Counted from the stretch's first letter, positions 34,801 to 44,291 are shown. The stretch: DNA of 64,000 nt from JBBIWA01 sp037439425 (GCA_037439425.1 JBBIWA010000017.1:1-64000), one strand, 5' to 3'. A program made the numbers and translations. Notes: generated by a model not told the origin, from the sequence alone.

Positions 34801-37445
34801 CCGGTTACGCTGGAAGTGGTCCTGTCATCGTAGTGCGCAATCCCAAATACGGACTTCACATTGATGCTGGCATCACACTGCTGGACACGCTTGGGGGCGT
34901 GCCCAGTGCGCTCTTTCTCAACTTCCAGGTGAGGCCAGCGCCTAATTTTATGGCGCTCGATGCCATCCTCACTAATGGCTATCCCTTCTCTCACACTAAC
35001 AGCCTGGCTGCAACCTCTTCACGGCTCGTTGCGGCCAATCCTGGTTCCGGTGAGGTTTTGATCTACGACATCAGCGGCACAAACGCAGCCGCGCCACAGC
35101 TTCTTGCCAGTCTCAGTTTCACCAACCAGCCACCGATCGAAGTAGCAGCCGCCGGCAATCTGGCGCTGGCCAGTCTAGGTCCAGCATACGGCATACCAAC
35201 AGAGGACCGTTCGATTCAAGTCAATGATCCTGCGGCCGACATCATCGACCTCAATACCAAGACCAAAGCTGGCACGCTCGTAATCCCCGGTCCGGTCACC
35301 TTTGACTCCAGAGCGGCGCTCAGTGGCACAACCGCACTGGTAGCCACAGGTGGCACACTCTACATTTTCAACGTGGCCAATCCCTCAATGCCAGTACAAC
35401 TGGGCAGCCTCTCGTTGGGCACGGCAGACTCGACCTACTTCAGTGCGCTGGCGACTAATGGGACGCTGGCACTGCTAGCCTTCAACGGCAAGCTGGCAGT
35501 GATCGATATTTCGTCGCCGAGCGCGCCAGTGCTGAAATCTACGATTGCCGATTTCAGAGCAGTCAACACGGGCACTATCCCGTTTGATTCCGATTACCTG
35601 GAGATCACTGCTCTGACGCTGAGCGGCTCAATCGCTTTTGCGGCAGTGGAGAGCAGGATCGTTTCGCTGGATTTGACCAATCCGGCCGCGCCCAGACTCC
35701 TTGGCTCAGGTGGTTTCAGCTTTGAAGCGCAAAGCCTGGCCATCAATGGCACGATACTCGTCGTTGGTAGCGGGACTGAAGGCGTGGCACTTCTCGACAT
35801 CAGCGATCCGGCGCAACCTTTCACGCTTTCATTCTATGACACGCCGGGCGGCGATCCCGGTGTCGTAGGCGTCGCTTCGGTAGGCAACTATATCTACACC
35901 AACGAAGCCTTCGCTTATTTCAATCCTGATCCGCAAGCTCCTGGCGGGTTAATCTCGACCATTCAGTTCGCGGGCACACCGTCAACTCCCAGGCCCATAG
36001 GCGGATTGGCCCAATCAGACTGGGTGACAGCAGGTGAGATACTCACGCTGCGCGGATTCAACCTCGGCTATAAACCCTCCGATCTGAGTGTGACTATCGG
36101 AGGCCAGACGGCTCCGGTGCTTTACGCTAATTCGACCAGCATCATTGAAACGACCAATCAAACAGAGCTGACGGTGCAAGTGCCGGCCAACTTGCAGCCA
36201 TCGCCAACGCCTTATCAGGTCGATGTGAATGTCGCAAGCGATGGCAACTTAACCGAGATGATCACGATCGTGCAAGAGGCGGCGCTCAAGCGTACCAGAT
36301 CATTCCACACCGGCATTTCAGGCGCCGAGGCCATTGTCAGGATCGGATCAACCCCCTACATCGCCGTAGCCCATGACTTCGGCGGCCTCTCGCTCATCAA
36401 CACCGAAACAAGCGAGATCGCCAGCCGGTTGACCGCAGGCCAATTGCGCAACGCCGCTTTCATCCAGCAAATCGGCTACGCGCAGATCGGCTCGGTTGAT
36501 TATCTGGTCGTGTTCGGCTTCCACCCAACAGCACACACGCCAGGAATAGTGATGATTAACCTCAGCAATCCAGCCAAACCTTATGTGGTATCCGATGTTG
36601 CAATCGCGCTTCCGGCCAGCACACTTCCGCGTCAGGCCCAACGAGCCAGCGCGGGCAATTATCGGTTACAACAGAATCCCGGCTCGGGCCCTGACTTCGG
36701 CTTCTTCATCAGCAGGATGGTGACTGCCGGCACCAGAGCTTATGCGCATACGGACAGGCTACTCATCTTTGATCTCTCCAATCCAGCAGCCCCCGTGTTG
36801 AAGGGGACCTTCGCGCCGCAGACAGCAACCAATGAGCCCGAGCGTACGAGCGGCGTGGCGCTGACTGGCACGGCCACCTTAGCGCTGACGACCTTCGAAG
36901 GATCGATCTACTATCTCAATGCGACCGATCCAGCCAACATTCAGGTGCTCGGCAAATATGTTGCGCCGCCACCACAGCCATCAATGCCGCCGGCTTTATT
37001 CCACGGCCCCGTGTTGTTTGTCAACGCGACCACGGTAGTCGCAGCCAGCATCTCAGATGGCGGCCTCTATTTCGTGGACTTTGCGACACCCGCAAATCCA
37101 AGCCTCGTTTCTAAACTTCAAGCGCCTGCCTTTGACTTCGCGCTGGACAGTCAAAACAATCTGCTACTGATGGCCAATGAAAGCGGCAACCCCTTTGTGT
37201 CTCCAGACCCAGCCAACGGTGATTTTGTGGTAGTAGACATCAAGAATCTCTCAACGCCGCGTCTGGTGACTTCACTGATCACTCCGGGCAGCGGGCGTAG
37301 CGTCGTGATGATGGGCCCGAATCTGTATGCGCTCGCTGATGGTGCGGATTCGCCGGTTGGCTTGCATTTGATCAGCGTGGATCCAGCGAAATTCCCGCCG
37401 CCGCCGCAGATCGATGCTGTAGAGTTGCGCACCCGGCAACGCTGA
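31857..37445 (+). CDS. Giant secreted protein with TIGR03437-like, IPT/TIG, carboxypeptidase-regulatory and LVIVD-like repeats
   Basis: About 1,862 residues. An N-terminal signal/anchor segment (LTFLFITLVCLLVLIGDFAS) lies after a 38-residue basic leader, unusually long for a signal peptide. Next is a TIGR03437-like region (VRAGLFFVSANQINYLIPPS; VLVLFGTGFRNA), then IPT/TIG domains (GQTITIQGSNFSPTPSQNTV; TQITINGSGFSPLPRQN; SEVTITGTNFSPIKEENTV; GEILTLRGFNLGYKPSDLSV). Two carboxypeptidase-regulatory-like domains (ISGTIQSTLGAALQGVTVRL; VKGKVVNANDQPVRHAQAIV) and a Big-type domain are interspersed. The C-terminal third repeats units such as LLIFDLSNPAAPVLKGTF and VALLDISDPAQPF, a beta-propeller (LVIVD) pattern. 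It is probably an adhesin or surface-display protein. No sorting signal is recognised at the C-terminus. Start ATG 31857. Confidence 0.88.
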   Translation: MRIGHMLDHQGASVLLRLAGSTKAQLHHRRAYLAKPLWQRLTFLFITLVCLLVLIGDFASLKVQADSANPTPVTTVDAASYQSLLAPNSIAAAFGTQLATGTAVATDADPNTPGIQLPTTLNGTTVEVNGVRAGLFFVSANQINYLIPPSTAPGLATVVVRSGDGVVSQGTLTVVNNAPKIFTASQTGAGAPAALVTPDGISYSLTGNPDGSTRPVPAGQVLVLFGTGFRNAAPGSVGVLIGGISSAVAYAGPQPDFVGLDQINVTIPESLAGRGVVDVVVTVGATASNTVNLEIAGASGSTPPTVSGFDVTEALAGQTITIQGSNFSPTPSQNTVRIGAMEAQVTQASATQLSVLLPYGVSTGKVKVQTAQGQGESAANLSIRTSISGTIQSTLGAALQGVTVRLSGTSKLATTNAQGLFLLSDVPPGAAVLEVDGSTVGATPPYPAIVLKMIVQANRDNQIAQPISLQQSSGSSGNVGGSGGSSAQYTLTRAERQKRPAVTITTDGVTLDIPGTATFPNGSTSGTVTVTVLQRDRFPVPLPPRVYSSTFVQITPFETIFSPPASLTLPNSDNIPANSLVDVYAYDTSITPSGFTKRGTGQVSSDGRSIFVSGVVDKASIWSAVPSQIQWTVVKGKVVNANDQPVRHAQAIVRGRNAFTDGNGAFSISDVLAKANETLTVEATHLAPGGIVLKASASGTAVVGGVTDVGTIKLPAAPQLLLALNPQAVALTMGASASLQLAATLPAPAGGYLVNLSSSDANVVRTDVSSVTIPEGKLTAEVSITGVGGGKATITATLADNSAKATASALVTRPAPALSSLSPASGPPFTQITINGSGFSPLPRQNLVSFEQNGQIIIAPPDSLKAIGTTAPTGLLATVPPLLPGNVQVFVVTLDANGVPSAPSNKLPFTVLGPPTIASITPNPAAVGSEVTITGTNFSPIKEENTVLFSIPRLSVPGTNKPIFARGLITSATTTELKVRVPGYAGSGPVIVVRNPKYGLHIDAGITLLDTLGGVPSALFLNFQVRPAPNFMALDAILTNGYPFSHTNSLAATSSRLVAANPGSGEVLIYDISGTNAAAPQLLASLSFTNQPPIEVAAAGNLALASLGPAYGIPTEDRSIQVNDPAADIIDLNTKTKAGTLVIPGPVTFDSRAALSGTTALVATGGTLYIFNVANPSMPVQLGSLSLGTADSTYFSALATNGTLALLAFNGKLAVIDISSPSAPVLKSTIADFRAVNTGTIPFDSDYLEITALTLSGSIAFAAVESRIVSLDLTNPAAPRLLGSGGFSFEAQSLAINGTILVVGSGTEGVALLDISDPAQPFTLSFYDTPGGDPGVVGVASVGNYIYTNEAFAYFNPDPQAPGGLISTIQFAGTPSTPRPIGGLAQSDWVTAGEILTLRGFNLGYKPSDLSVTIGGQTAPVLYANSTSIIETTNQTELTVQVPANLQPSPTPYQVDVNVASDGNLTEMITIVQEAALKRTRSFHTGISGAEAIVRIGSTPYIAVAHDFGGLSLINTETSEIASRLTAGQLRNAAFIQQIGYAQIGSVDYLVVFGFHPTAHTPGIVMINLSNPAKPYVVSDVAIALPASTLPRQAQRASAGNYRLQQNPGSGPDFGFFISRMVTAGTRAYAHTDRLLIFDLSNPAAPVLKGTFAPQTATNEPERTSGVALTGTATLALTTFEGSIYYLNATDPANIQVLGKYVAPPPQPSMPPALFHGPVLFVNATTVVAASISDGGLYFVDFATPANPSLVSKLQAPAFDFALDSQNNLLLMANESGNPFVSPDPANGDFVVVDIKNLSTPRLVTSLITPGSGRSVVMMGPNLYALADGADSPVGLHLISVDPAKFPPPPQIDAVELRTRQR

Positions 37446-37467
37446 GAGGTCCAAATAAAAGCGCTAC

Positions 37468-37503
37468 GGAAGGCGTCGCCAATCCACAGAAAGGCGGCCT
37501 TCC
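37468..37503. terminator. Hairpin between convergent genes, probable terminator of the pspA-AAA operon
   Basis: GGAAGGC-gt-CGCC (37468-37480) pairs with GGCG-GCCTTCC (37493-37503). On the minus strand it is followed a few bases later by GCTTTTATTT, fitting termination after the AAA gene; it also follows the giant gene on the plus strand. Confidence 0.55.
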
Positions 37504-37528
37504 CCCTACTTGTTATACCGGAGTTCTT

Positions 37529-39232
37529 TTACCTCACCAGCGGACGGAGCTCTTCAATCCGCCGCGACATCTCTGTGTTTGACATCTGCTGGAAGCGTGC
37601 CGGTAGCATCGTCCGCGAGGTCGCTTCGCGGGCTGCCACCAGCTCTTGATATTCAATGGCCAGTTCATCGCGCGCAGGAGTAAACTCAGAGGCTGCCCGC
37701 AATAGGTCTTGCGGCATGATCTCGGCAGAGCCTGCCTGACGCGCCACGCGACGCGCACGGATGAGGATCGATTCGATATCGGCGCCGGACAAGTGCAGCG
37801 GGCTTTTGGTGATCGGCGACCAATCGCTGATCTGATGCTTGATTTTATTCTTGCGCGCCATGGCGCAGGCGATCTCCTGTCGCTCCTCTTCCGTTTCAGG
37901 ATAAAAAAGCGAGATGTGCTCTTCGCAGCGGCCTTGGCGTTTGAGGTCTATCGGGAGCAGATCGGGACGCGAGGTCATCAGAATCCAGAGAATGCGCCCG
38001 CGATTATCGGTGTCGCCCATGGCGGTGGCGATCCTGGAGAAGACCCGGCTGCTGGTGCCAGAATCACCACTGCTTTCGCGCGTACCGAGCGCCGCATCAG
38101 CTTCGTCAATCAAGACCACAATTGGCTGAAGCGTTTGCAGCAGATTGAGAATCTTCTCCAGATTGGCTTCGGTCGAACCCACCCATTTATCGCGGAAATT
38201 CTTGAACTCGACGACATTCAGGCCGCAGTCTTTGGCGAAACATTCGGCCAGGAAAGTCTTGCCCGTGCCCACTGGCCCGGAAAGCAAAATCCCCATCGGC
38301 GCTTCTTCCCGCTTGCCCTGCTTGATCGTGTGGGCGATGTCGCGCAGATACTCTTTCGCGTGTCTGAGCCCACCCACGCTATCCAGCCCATAGCGCGGAG
38401 TCACAAACTCGATCAAACCGGCGCATTCAGCTTCGATGATCTCTTTCTTCTTGATCCGCACATCTTCATAGGTCAGCCCATCGTCTGAATATTGCGCTGC
38501 GCAGAGCAATGAACGCAGATGAACGAGATTGAGGCCGGAGGTCATGCCAGCAAGCAGATGCTGGCCCATCTCAACTCTCACGGGATAAGCAGCGAGGAAC
38601 TGCTGGAGGTAATCCAGTCGCTCCTGCTCATCAGGATAGGGGACCTTGAGACTGACCAGGCGTGCGTTTTCGCGGATGCGACTGTGCACATCTGAAAGTG
38701 ATTCCGCAATCAGGATCACGATGTTGTCCGAATCGAGCAGGCGTGGATGGGTCATCCAGCGCTGAATTGCTACCAGCGAATTGCGATCTTCGTTTGACAG
38801 ATAGCCGATCTCGCCCGCCGGAAGAATCGTCTCCAGGTAGTTAATGATCACCGCGACGCGATCGCCATAGTAGAGGTAACGCTCAATCAGCGGCAACGCT
38901 CGCGCCGGATCGCGCGGTAACTGATGGGGCGAGGAGATATTAAAGAGCGGATCGGCAACGCGCTGCTGGGCGATAAAGGCCCGCATCGTCTCGTCCGAAT
39001 CGAAGCTGATCCCTTCACTGCGATTGTAAAGCACTATGCTCTTGTTGCCGAGCAACTCCTTTTGCAGGAAAGTGAGCAGCGAGACATAGCCGCTGCGCGC
39101 TCGCACCAGATCGTAGACGTTATAGTGCAGCAGGAAATGGCTGGCTTCGCCTGCGCGGTACTTGCGGGCCAGTTCGGCCGCCCAGCGCGGCAACCGTTCG
39201 GTCGAAGCTAGCGAATGTTGCGTCGTAGCCAT
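37529..39232 (-). CDS. Classical-clade AAA ATPase (Vps4/Ycf46-like) of the pspA operon
   Basis: About 567 residues from ATG 39232. The N-terminal 270 residues look like a degenerate AAA module without Walker motifs (HFLLHYNVYDLVRA; NIVILIAESLSDVHSRIREN; VPYPDEQERLDYLQQF). The C-terminal module is intact: Walker A GPVGTGKT (319-326), Walker B VVLIDEADAALG (D376, E377), sensor-1 segment ILMTSRPDLLP, and an SRH-like stretch DLKRQGRCEEHI with candidate arginine fingers; the lid contains GADIESILIRARRVA. A degenerate-plus-active arrangement resembles Ycf46. As the last gene after pspA it is a candidate for remodelling PspA polymers, as Vps4 does for ESCRT-III. It starts 7 bases after the preceding stop. 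Confidence 0.87.
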   Translation of the reverse strand: MATTQHSLASTERLPRWAAELARKYRAGEASHFLLHYNVYDLVRARSGYVSLLTFLQKELLGNKSIVLYNRSEGISFDSDETMRAFIAQQRVADPLFNISSPHQLPRDPARALPLIERYLYYGDRVAVIINYLETILPAGEIGYLSNEDRNSLVAIQRWMTHPRLLDSDNIVILIAESLSDVHSRIRENARLVSLKVPYPDEQERLDYLQQFLAAYPVRVEMGQHLLAGMTSGLNLVHLRSLLCAAQYSDDGLTYEDVRIKKKEIIEAECAGLIEFVTPRYGLDSVGGLRHAKEYLRDIAHTIKQGKREEAPMGILLSGPVGTGKTFLAECFAKDCGLNVVEFKNFRDKWVGSTEANLEKILNLLQTLQPIVVLIDEADAALGTRESSGDSGTSSRVFSRIATAMGDTDNRGRILWILMTSRPDLLPIDLKRQGRCEEHISLFYPETEEERQEIACAMARKNKIKHQISDWSPITKSPLHLSGADIESILIRARRVARQAGSAEIMPQDLLRAASEFTPARDELAIEYQELVAAREATSRTMLPARFQQMSNTEMSRRIEELRPLVR

Positions 39233-39239
39233 CAGAAAT

Positions 39240-40223
39240 TCACTTTGCAGGTTGGGCAGGGATCTGCGGCGCTCTGGCCGGGTCACCGAAGATGAAAGTC
39301 AACAACCCGCTGATCGGTCGCTGATCCTCGGCAAAGAGTTTTTGGGAGAACTCCCATTGGCGAACGGCCTCCAGCACCTGTTTGTGCGCCTCCGGCAACG
39401 TCGAGTTATAGATGTTGGCTTGAGCCACGCGGCCATCGGGCGCAATCTGCACCTGCACTTGAACCCTGCCCATCAAGCCGGCCTGGCGCAACGGTTCTGG
39501 CCAGGAGAGCTCTACCTTCTTGACCGCCTCAGCTGACAAGCTGGCCGATTGCTTTTCATCCCAGGAGCGTACCGACTCGGAGGGCCGTTCTGGCTCGATC
39601 GAAAGCGCCAAGATAATGAAGATGCGGTCATCTCTGAAAGGCTGAACCAGAGCGCCCGGTCTGAAGTAATTGACGTAATTCTGCGGCTCGAGCGTGAGAT
39701 TGCTGGCGGTGAAAAAATAGGTATAGCCCACCTCAGCTTCAAACGGCTGAATCACCAGGCTAACAGGGTTAGATCGCCGGTTCGTTCCGTAGTGATACTC
39801 CACCTGAGGGATGATGGCGAGTCCCGGAGTGAGGCCGTCGCCGGGACTGTTGGCCGCATTGATCAGCAACTCCAGATGGGGCTCTGCCTTGTGGCCAAAG
39901 TAGATAATCGCCGGGCGTGGCGATTTGAAGACGCGTACCGGATGCGTCTGCAACAGCTCGATCTCAAAACCGGGATAGGCTTTGTGCAATCCCGTGATCC
40001 ACTTTTCGTAACTGGTGAGATGAGCTGTGGTCAATCTGAAGAGCTGATCGCTAAGGTCTGTGAACTGCTCTTTCTTAATCCGAGCCTGGAACACCCGCAC
40101 CGTGATGGGAATGGGTTTATATTCGACCGGCTCGTCCTGAGCTAAGACCAGCCCCGCAAGTGGCAGGGACATGGCAACGAGGATCAAACAACGCGCCATC
40201 AGCGGAAAGAGATAAGCTGACAA
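39240..40223 (-). CDS. Exported protein with C-terminal TonB_C-like domain
   Basis: About 327 residues. A signal peptide (CLILVAMSLPLAGLVLAQ) is followed by a 200-residue region of unknown fold (TVRVFQARIKKEQFTDLSDQ; VEYHYGTNRRSNPVSLVIQ). The C-terminal 80 residues match the TonB C-terminal fold: WPEPLRQAGLMGRVQVQVQI, APDGRVAQANIYNSTLPEAH and VLEAVRQWEFSQK. It lacks the Pro-rich linker and ExbB/D neighbours of true TonB, so it is probably a periplasmic member of the wider TonB_C family. Start: TTG 40223, because a perfect GGAGG lies 7-8 bases upstream (complement of 40231-40236); the longer frame to ATG 40253 has no such site. Third gene of the pspA operon. Confidence 0.8.
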   Translation of the reverse strand: MSAYLFPLMARCLILVAMSLPLAGLVLAQDEPVEYKPIPITVRVFQARIKKEQFTDLSDQLFRLTTAHLTSYEKWITGLHKAYPGFEIELLQTHPVRVFKSPRPAIIYFGHKAEPHLELLINAANSPGDGLTPGLAIIPQVEYHYGTNRRSNPVSLVIQPFEAEVGYTYFFTASNLTLEPQNYVNYFRPGALVQPFRDDRIFIILALSIEPERPSESVRSWDEKQSASLSAEAVKKVELSWPEPLRQAGLMGRVQVQVQIAPDGRVAQANIYNSTLPEAHKQVLEAVRQWEFSQKLFAEDQRPISGLLTFIFGDPARAPQIPAQPAK

Positions 40224-40294
40224 ACTAATATCCTCCGTGGGGCATAACCTCATCAGGGTTGACAGCCAACGAGATCCATATTCAGTAACCCTGG

Positions 40295-41193
<899 letters not shown>

Positions 41194-41197
<4 letters not shown>

Positions 41198-41979
41198 CCT
41201 TCGCGCAATTTGGTCTGATCTGGCCGAGCCAGGTCTTCAGCCTCCGCTGCCCCTAAAGTCTTCTCCGTGTTGATTACCGGAGCGCCCTCGCCCAGAGCGG
41301 GCGGCGTGCTTTCAGCTAGCAATCCCATCTGCCGCTTGTAGGCCAGCAGCATATCGTTAGCTTCTATCCTGGCCACCTCCGCTTCAATATCCTGCATGCG
41401 GGCATCGAGGCCAGAGGTCGCCAGCTCCGCTTTGGCTTCGGCAGCCGCCGCGCGGCGCGAGATCTTTTCGCGCATATCATCGAAGGTGGCTGAATCATCG
41501 CCAATCTGGAAGCTGGCCATCGTTTGCGCAAGCTGCTCTTGCATGCGCGCCTGTTTGCTTTGCGCAATCAACTGCATGGCTTCGTCGGTCTTCCTCTTCA
41601 TCTGGGCCAAGTAGTTGTCACGGAATTTGAGCGCTTTCTCAGAAGCTAACTTCGCCGTCTCCAGTTGAGCTTTGGTGATCTCCAGATTCTTCTGCTGGCT
41701 CTGCAACTCGCCAATATAAGTGGTGGCGATATCATCGCGTCCCATTTTGATGGCGGCTTTAATCTTGCCATCAATCTCCGTGATCTTGGTCTGAATTTGC
41801 TCGACCTGGCGGGTGAGCAGTTTCTCGTTGGCCATCACCTGGGCGACGTTATTATTCATCTCCGGGACCTTGTCGCGCATATCCCGGATCAGTTGCTGCA
41901 GGATCAGTTCTGGGTCCTCAGCGCGATCAATGATCCCACCGAAGATGGAACGAAACAGCCGTTTTAAACGATTCCACAT
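41194..41979 (-). CDS. pspA: PspA/IM30 (Vipp1) family protein
   Basis: A 261-residue PspA family member. An amphipathic N-terminal helix (MWNRLKRLFRSIFGGIIDRA) for membrane binding is followed by the conserved AEDPELILQQLIRDM and long coiled-coil helices (EKLLTRQVEQIQTKITEIDG; QQKNLEITKAQLETAKLASE). It extends about 35 residues beyond the usual PspA end with a disordered Pro/Gly/acidic tail. PspA and Vipp1 are ESCRT-III superfamily proteins that polymerise on stressed membranes. First gene of a four-gene operon; GAGAGGA precedes the ATG. No pspF or other psp genes are present. A weak -10-like TATACT lies about 55 bases upstream (complement of 42032-42037). Confidence 0.95.
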
Positions 41980-42507
41980 ATCGGTTCCTCTCTACCACAG
42001 CGGGGATTCAGGACGCCCGATTCACTTCGCTAGTATAACGCTGCGGGAGTCACTGGGTTCACATCTTCACCAGCCGCAACTTGACACACTACTCGGCTCA
42101 CAGTATAGCAGAGACCGCCCTTTCTTCCCAACCACCTGCCCACCAGGATGGGCAAACCAGCCGCGGGAAGCTCGGAAAAAAGCCCCCCAGCCGGCTTTTG
42201 CCAACCACACTCGGCTGCAGCTTCACGCTAGCGCCGCTTGTTAATTGACAGCTATCTGCCAAAGCTATACCATTACCCCGTCTGATGAATGCAGCGTGGT
42301 GGCGATCCTCCACGCTCCCGGCTCTCCTAGCATCAACGGTGATGCGTGGCACGTCTATCCCGGCTTGCGCAATCGGTCGCTTGAGAGCAGGTCTGTGATA
42401 ACTTGTGAGAAGCCGCTCTGTTCATTGAGTGACGATTGCGTTGGTTGGGGACCGTTCCCGACATCCTCTCGAAAGCTTCCCACAATTCTTCAGTCGAGGA
42501 AAAAATC
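41980..42507. other. Divergent spacer between pspA and the RRM gene
   Basis: About 530 bases. It contains a possible -10 box for pspA (minus strand TATACT, 42032-42037) without a clear -35, and a hairpin AAAAGCC-CCCCAGCC-GGCTTTT (42178-42199) in the middle that could insulate the two transcription units. The long stretch before the RRM gene may be a leader. No gene is convincing. Confidence 0.4.
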
Positions 42508-42861
42508 ATGTCCGTAAAATTGTACGTTGGGAACTTGTCTTTCAGCGTCACCGATCAGGAGCTTGAGGCCCTCTTCAGTCAATCTGGCCACGTCGAATCA
42601 ACCAATATCATCACCGACCGCGATACGGGCCGGTCGCGGGGATTTGCCTTCGTTGAGATGGATACGCGGGAAGCAGCCGAATCGGCCATTCAAGCTTTCA
42701 ACGGCTACGAACTCCACGGACGTGCCATCATCGTCAACGAAGCTCGGCCCAAGGAACCGCGTAAAAGCCGCGGTGGGTTCGGTGGCGGTGGTGGCCGCAG
42801 TGGTCGCGGTGGATTCGGCGGCGGTCGTGATCACGGCTTTCGCGGCAGCAACCGCTGGTAA
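42508..42861 (+). CDS. RRM-type RNA-binding protein with glycine-rich tail
   Basis: A 117-residue protein. One RNA recognition motif (residues 1-82) has RNP2 LYVGNLSF and RNP1 RGFAFVEM, with the aromatic residues that stack on RNA in place. A Gly/Arg-rich tail follows (GGFGGGGGRSGRGGFGGGRD). Such proteins, like cyanobacterial Rbp, are small RNA chaperones often induced by cold. GAGGA lies 7 bases before ATG 42508, which overrules the longer frame beginning at 42436. It is a single-gene unit closed by a strong terminator. Confidence 0.95.
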   Translation: MSVKLYVGNLSFSVTDQELEALFSQSGHVESTNIITDRDTGRSRGFAFVEMDTREAAESAIQAFNGYELHGRAIIVNEARPKEPRKSRGGFGGGGGRSGRGGFGGGRDHGFRGSNRW

Positions 42862-42982
42862 CCTAAAATGGCGAGAGTGACGGATGATGAGTGAGAAGCA
42901 GTGCCGACTTACCACTCATTACGCGCCACTTATTCTGAGAATTCAGGCCACCACGTGAGAATTGAAGTGCGTTCTCAAGGGA

Positions 42983-43021
42983 GAACCCTGGTCAGTGGGC
43001 TGACCAGGGTTCCTTTTTTTT
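42983..43021 (+). terminator. Intrinsic terminator after the RRM gene
   Basis: GAACCCTGGTCA (42983-42994) and TGACCAGGGTTC (43001-43012) form a perfect 12-bp stem with a 6-base loop, followed by CC and eight T residues. It lies 120 bases after the stop codon. Confidence 0.95.
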
Positions 43022-43079
43022 GAGCACCTGAAGTATATTACCCCCTGTGACCAATCTCGCCAGGAGCAAGGAAGAGACG

Positions 43080-44291
43080 ATGAGCTATTCCGAGATCGTT
43101 GAAGCTGAAGGCCATCTGGTTGACTCGCAAATTCTCTCGCAGATCTTCGACCGTGTGATTGAATGTGGCGCGGCTTTTGAAGTTATCTCATTCACTCTGG
43201 GCCGCACCAATGAAGAGTTCTCTCACCTGCGCATGCGGGTGGCCGCTTCAACTCCAGAGATCCTGAAAAAGACGCTGGAAGAGCTGGTCAAACTGGGCTG
43301 CTCCGAAACGGAGATCGCTGACGCGACGCTCAAACCCGCTGAAGCCGATAAAGTGGTCCCCGATGACTTCTATTCCACGACCAATCATCGCACTTTCGTG
43401 CGCATCAATGGCTCTTGGATTGAAGTAGCTAAACAACGCATGGACGCGGTGATCGTCGTCACAGGCCAGCTAGCCGAATGCCGCAAGCTGCGCGATGTGC
43501 GCCAGGGCGAACTGGTCGTTTGCGGGCTGCACGGCATCCGCATCCAACCGGAGTTTAAAGAGCGCGACCGACTCGGCTTCGCCTTTATGTCGAACGAGAT
43601 CTCGACCGAGCGCCGGGTCGAAACGGCCGCGCGCAAGGTTGCTGAGATGATGCGTGGAATCAAAGCTGAGGGCGGCAAGATCATCTTCGTCGCCGGACCA
43701 GTAGTGATTCATACAGGCGGCTCAGCCGCTTTCAGCGAAATCATTCGCCGTGGATTCGTGGATGCTTTACTGGCCGGAAATGCTATCGCCGTTCACGACA
43801 TCGAGCACGCGCTCTACGGCACTTCGCTTGGCGTGGATCTGGAGCACGGTGCGTCCACCGAAGAAGGCCATAAAAATCACATGCGCGCCATCAACACTAT
43901 CAACCGCTATGGCTCAATCAAAGGTGCGGTCGAAGCTGGAGTGTTGCGCTCAGGCGTGATGTATGAATGTGTGAGGAATAACGTGCCATTTGTTCTGGCA
44001 GGCTCGATCCGCGATGATGGCCCCTTGCCTGACACGGAAATGGATTTGATCAAGGCTCAGGAAGAATATGCGCGACTGCTGGAGGGAGCCAGAATGGTAG
44101 TTTGCCTGTCATCAATGCTGCATTCAATTGGAGTCGGCAACATGCTCCCCTCTTGGGTGCGGATGGTCTGCGTTGATATCAATCCAGCGGTGGTGACGAA
44201 ACTATCCGATCGCGGCTCGCAACAGACGGTGGGCGTGGTGACCGACGTAGGCACTTTTTTGAACCTGTTGGCGCAACATCTGTGGGATTGA
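43080..44291 (+). CDS. TIGR00300 / LOR-SDH family protein (ornithine cyclodeaminase-like)
   Basis: About 403 residues. The N-terminal 100 residues form the LOR/SDH-type alpha/beta domain (EAEGHLVDSQILSQIFDRVI; RMRVAASTPEILKKTLEEL). The C-terminal part matches the TIGR00300 family with a nucleotide-binding fold: KIIFVAGPVVIHTGGSAAF, GNAIAVHDIEHALYGTSLGV, RYGSIKGAVEAGVLRSGVMY and FVLAGSIRDDGPLPD. Archaeal members and the C-terminal half of cyanobacterial AgrE/ArgZ have been linked to ornithine cyclodeaminase activity (ornithine to proline and ammonia). Activity here is inferred from family only. ATG 43080 has AGGAAGAG upstream; the earlier GTG at 43047 is less likely. It stands alone, not beside arg genes. 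Confidence 0.82.
   Translation: MSYSEIVEAEGHLVDSQILSQIFDRVIECGAAFEVISFTLGRTNEEFSHLRMRVAASTPEILKKTLEELVKLGCSETEIADATLKPAEADKVVPDDFYSTTNHRTFVRINGSWIEVAKQRMDAVIVVTGQLAECRKLRDVRQGELVVCGLHGIRIQPEFKERDRLGFAFMSNEISTERRVETAARKVAEMMRGIKAEGGKIIFVAGPVVIHTGGSAAFSEIIRRGFVDALLAGNAIAVHDIEHALYGTSLGVDLEHGASTEEGHKNHMRAINTINRYGSIKGAVEAGVLRSGVMYECVRNNVPFVLAGSIRDDGPLPDTEMDLIKAQEEYARLLEGARMVVCLSSMLHSIGVGNMLPSWVRMVCVDINPAVVTKLSDRGSQQTVGVVTDVGTFLNLLAQHLWD

Noticed and set aside
39240..40223. Genuine TonB energy transducer
   Set aside because: It has a cleavable signal peptide rather than an N-terminal anchor, no Pro-rich periplasmic linker and no exbB/exbD neighbours.
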